A DNA stretch of 64,000 nucleotides from Oceanospirillaceae bacterium (GTDB lineage: Bacteria > Pseudomonadota > Gammaproteobacteria > Pseudomonadales > Oceanobacteraceae). The translations under genes were made by a program, and so were the position numbers. The stretch lies in contig JACKOM010000002.1 in NCBI GenBank assembly GCA_024234265.1, positions 62,001 to 126,000 of the forward strand, read 5' to 3'. Every line of letters starts with the position of its first letter. Position 1 is the first letter of the stretch. Under the pieces are notes generated by a model, which saw nothing but the letters and a program-made list of their open reading frames with translations, was not told the DNA's origin and did not search any database. This document shows, piece by piece, positions 61,434-64,000 of this stretch.

Positions 61434-62501
61434 ATGTCTGAACTTAAAAACGATCGTTTTTTAAAAGCATTATTACGTCAGCCAGTGGATCGCACCCCCG
61501 TGTGGATGATGCGCCAGGCGGGCCGTTATTTACCTGAATATCGTGCCAGTCGTAAGGATGCAGGGTCGTTTATGGATTTATGCATGAATCCGGACTTTGC
61601 CTGTGAAGTGACATTACAGCCCCTGGACCGTTACCCGGAGCTGGATGCGGCGATTTTATTCTCCGACATTCTGACCATTCCCGATGCCATGGGCTTGGGC
61701 CTGTATTTTGAAACCGGCGAAGGTCCGCGTTTTAAAAAGATTGTACGCACCGCCCAGGACGTAGCCGATCTGCCGGTGGTGAATACCCCGCGTGATCTGG
61801 ATTACGTATTAAAAGCGGTCAGCACTATCCGCCGTGAATTAAATGGCCGTGTGCCTTTAATCGGTTTCTCCGGCTCGCCCTGGACCTTAGCCACCTACAT
61901 GGTGGAAGGTGGCAGCAGCAAGGATTTCCGCTTTGTAAAAGCCATGATGTACGACACCCCCGAAGTGATGCACGCCCTGCTGGATAAACTCGCCCAGTCC
62001 GTTACCGGTTATCTGAACGAGCAGATTAAAGCCGGTGCCCAGGCCGTGCAGATTTTTGATACCTGGGGTGGTGCCCTGAGCCATAACGCCTATATGGAAT
62101 TCTCCCTGCGTTATATGCAGCAGATCGTGAGTGGTTTAATCCGCGAACACGAAGGCCGTAAAATCCCGGTGATTTTATTCACCAAAGGTGGTGGTCAGTG
62201 GCTGGAAGCCATGGCCGATACCGGTGCCGATGCCCTTGGCCTCGACTGGAGCACTGACATCGGTGCTGCGCGCCGCCGTGTGGGTGATATGGTTGCCCTG
62301 CAGGGTAACATGGACCCCAGCGTGTTATACGCATCCCCTGCGCGTATCCGCGAAGAAGTGAAAACCATTCTGGATGGTTTCGGACGTGGCAATGGTCATG
62401 TATTTAACCTCGGCCACGGTATCCATCAGTTTGTGGACCCGGAAAACGCCAAGGCTTTCCTGCAGGCCATTGCGGAACTCAGCCCCGCTTACCATGACTA
62501 A
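61434..62501 (+). CDS. hemE: Uroporphyrinogen decarboxylase
   Basis: 355 residues from the ATG at 61434. The N-terminal signature RQAGRYLPEYR, FSDILTIPDAMG (Asp), GFSGSPWTLATYMVEGG and a C-terminal FNLGHGI are diagnostic. Decarboxylates uroporphyrinogen III to coproporphyrinogen III in heme synthesis. Confidence 0.98.
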   Translation: MSELKNDRFLKALLRQPVDRTPVWMMRQAGRYLPEYRASRKDAGSFMDLCMNPDFACEVTLQPLDRYPELDAAILFSDILTIPDAMGLGLYFETGEGPRFKKIVRTAQDVADLPVVNTPRDLDYVLKAVSTIRRELNGRVPLIGFSGSPWTLATYMVEGGSSKDFRFVKAMMYDTPEVMHALLDKLAQSVTGYLNEQIKAGAQAVQIFDTWGGALSHNAYMEFSLRYMQQIVSGLIREHEGRKIPVILFTKGGGQWLEAMADTGADALGLDWSTDIGAARRRVGDMVALQGNMDPSVLYASPARIREEVKTILDGFGRGNGHVFNLGHGIHQFVDPENAKAFLQAIAELSPAYHD

Positions 62502-62518
62502 TCTGTGCAGATCCTGAG

Positions 62519-62542
62519 AAAAGCCCTTCGGGGCTTTTTTTT
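62519..62542 (+). terminator. hemE terminator
   Basis: AAAAGCCC-ttcg-GGGCTTTTTTTT, a strong tetraloop hairpin with T run, just before nhaA. Confidence 0.92.
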
Positions 62543-62587
62543 ATGTCTATGATAAAGTGTCGTAACCAAGAAAACCCCGGAGGGTCG

Positions 62588-63769
62588 ATGCTGAGTTACA
62601 TCCAGAAATTTTTAAAACTCGAATCCGCCAGTGGCATTTTATTGATGCTGGCCACCGCTTTAGCGTTATTCGCGGCGAACACTGCCCTGCAAGAGTATTA
62701 CGACCAGCTGTTATCCACCAAAGTGGTGGTTTCTATCGGCGAATTTGCCATCGCCAAACCCCTTTTATTATGGATAAACGATGGCCTGATGGCCCTTTTC
62801 TTTTTATTGGTTGGCCTTGAATTAAAACGTGAAGCCTTAGTGGGTGAATTAAATGATTTATCCAAGGTTTCCCTGCCTGCTATTGCGGCGTTAGGCGGTA
62901 TGCTGGTGCCGGCGCTGATTTATGCATTTATTAACCGCGCCGATAATATCGCCCTGCAGGGGTGGGCAATTCCTACCGCTACCGATATCGCCTTTGCCCT
63001 GGGTGTTCTGACCCTGCTGGGTGATAAAGTCCCGGCCAGCTTAAAAATATTTTTAGTCTCCCTCGCTATTTTTGACGATATCGGCGCGATCATTATTATC
63101 GCGATTTTTTATACCGATAACTTATCCCTGACTGCGCTGGTGTCTGCCCTGAGTGGTATTGCTGTGTTGTGGTTTATGAACCGCCGTGGTGTTTTAAATA
63201 AAGCTGCTTATTTAATGGTTGGTCTGGTGGTATGGGTCAGTCTGCTGAAATCCGGGGTGCATGCCACACTCGCGGGTATTGCTTTGGCTATGTTTATTCC
63301 CCTGCAGGGTAAAACCCCAGAAGGCAAAGAAGTGCAGCCGCTGCACGATCTGGAAGAGGATTTACACTCCCCGGTGGCCTTTTTTGTATTACCCGTATTT
63401 GCCTTTGCCAACGCAGGTTTATCTTTAAGTGGCCTTACACTCGCTGATTTATTCTCCCCTGTGCCGCTGGGTATTTTGCTGGGTTTATTTATCGGTAAAC
63501 AATTAGGTGTAATGGCCTTTGTATGGCTGGGGGTTAAATTAAAACTTGGCCAACTGGCGGAAGGGGTGAGCTGGTCCCAGGTTTATGGTGTGGCCCTGCT
63601 GTGCGGTATAGGTTTCACCATGAGTTTATTTATAGGCTCACTCGCATTTGAAAATGTACCCAACGATTTTGTGGTGCATGATCGCCTCGGAATTTTAGTG
63701 GGTTCTGTTATTTCGGCACTGGCGGCCTATGTATGGTTACGTTTTGTGGCTAAACCCAAAAAAGCGTAA
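62588..63769 (+). CDS. nhaA: Na+/H+ antiporter NhaA
   Basis: 393 residues from the ATG at 62588 (CGGAGGG upstream; an earlier ATG in the frame at 62543 has none). About twelve transmembrane helices. The ion-binding AIFDDIGAI Asp pair and TATDIAFALG Asp of helix IV/V are present. Exports sodium in exchange for protons, relevant to a salt-exposed habitat or alkaline pH. Confidence 0.96.
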   Translation: MLSYIQKFLKLESASGILLMLATALALFAANTALQEYYDQLLSTKVVVSIGEFAIAKPLLLWINDGLMALFFLLVGLELKREALVGELNDLSKVSLPAIAALGGMLVPALIYAFINRADNIALQGWAIPTATDIAFALGVLTLLGDKVPASLKIFLVSLAIFDDIGAIIIIAIFYTDNLSLTALVSALSGIAVLWFMNRRGVLNKAAYLMVGLVVWVSLLKSGVHATLAGIALAMFIPLQGKTPEGKEVQPLHDLEEDLHSPVAFFVLPVFAFANAGLSLSGLTLADLFSPVPLGILLGLFIGKQLGVMAFVWLGVKLKLGQLAEGVSWSQVYGVALLCGIGFTMSLFIGSLAFENVPNDFVVHDRLGILVGSVISALAAYVWLRFVAKPKKA

Positions 63770-63783
63770 ATTCACAGATACAC

Positions 63784-63811
63784 AAAAAGGCCGCATTCAT
63801 GCGGCCTTTTT
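63784..63811 (+). terminator. nhaA terminator
   Basis: AAAAAGGCCGCA-ttca-TGCGGCCTTTTT, 14 bases after the stop. Confidence 0.93.
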
Positions 63812-63885
63812 TATTGGCTGTAAATCTATGGCTTAAATCTGGCAGAATGCCAGTTATTAAATCTGCACGTGTTACAGGGTGAAAT

Positions 63886-64000
63886 ATGGCAAAAGCAAAA
63901 ACCGCCTATGTCTGCAATGAATGCGGCGCTGACTTTGCAAAATGGCAGGGGCAGTGCGGCGAATGCGGGCAGTGGAATACCCTGCAGGAATTTGTCGTAT
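63886..64000 (+). CDS. radA: DNA repair protein RadA, 3' partial
   Basis: The first 38 codons before the right edge read MAKAKTAYVCNECGADFAKWQGQCGECGQWNTLQEF. The two CxxC pairs form the zinc finger that opens every RadA/Sms protein, a RecA-like ATPase acting in recombination-branch migration. The rest, including the P-loop, is outside the window. Confidence 0.93.
   Translation, partial: MAKAKTAYVCNECGADFAKWQGQCGECGQWNTLQEFVV

Noticed and set aside
1..64000. CRISPR arrays, tRNA or rRNA genes, prophage, toxin-antitoxin or defence genes
   Set aside because: I looked for regular direct repeats, cloverleaf-type sequences, and integrase, transposase or defence-type proteins and found none.

Overview
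The window is a chromosomal segment of a gammaproteobacterium. Gene content and order (glnA / DUF4124 / ntrBC; ubiEJB-hisE-hinT-tatABC; hslVU / FtsN-like / argS / priA / rpmE; malic enzyme / ponA / pilMNOPQ-aroKB-damX-gltBD / hemE) match the Pseudomonas-Cellvibrio lineage. The codon usage, the mid-range GC judged by eye and the secreted lectin-bearing protein suggest a Cellvibrionaceae-type relative, but the genus cannot be fixed from sequence reading alone. No rRNA, tRNA, CRISPR array, prophage or transposase gene was seen.

Layout. 1-6020: three c-di-GMP genes (an EAL protein cut by the left edge, a 7TMR-DISM GGDEF protein, a multi-PAS GGDEF protein) around folA. 6053-9790: ilvD and a secreted phospholipase C-like protein with lectin modules. 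9848-16336: argE-argA, a CYTH/CHAD triphosphatase, an orphan MshE/GspE-type ATPase and a DEDDh exonuclease, the last two split by a 325-bp MITE-like insertion. 16440-21113: ntrC, ntrB, a DUF4124 protein and glnA, with a sigma54 promoter and two NtrC-like sites upstream of glnA. 21570-25004: typA, a secreted helical-repeat protein, dtd. 25001-30162, minus strand: ubiE-ubiJ-ubiB-hisE-hinT-tatA-tatB-tatC. 30252-33449: DUF971 protein, a PanE-like reductase, and two AraC-type regulators. 33450-40586: a hairpin-rich gap, then hslU, hslV (sigma32-type promoter), a second inverted-repeat element, an FtsN-like SPOR protein, argS, priA. 40721-45037: rpmE, malic enzyme, ponA. 45198-53134: pilMNOPQ-aroK-aroB-damX, close-packed with start/stop overlaps. 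53295-64000: gltB, gltD, a lipoprotein with acidic Ca-binding-like loops, hemE, nhaA and the first 38 codons of radA (cut by the right edge).

Functional themes: nitrogen assimilation (glnA, ntrBC, gltBD), arginine synthesis (argA, argE), respiratory quinone synthesis with Tat export, type IV pilus assembly, cell-wall synthesis and division (ponA and two SPOR proteins), and c-di-GMP signalling. Most of the window is housekeeping. The unusual material lies between the genes: two terminal-inverted-repeat elements, REP-like palindromes, and well-formed sigma54 and sigma32 promoters. A few accessory proteins also stand out: the PLC-lectin protein, the lipoprotein between gltD and hemE, and a stand-alone AraC DNA-binding domain. 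One gene, the DISM-GGDEF protein, appears to carry a small frameshifting deletion at its C-terminus.
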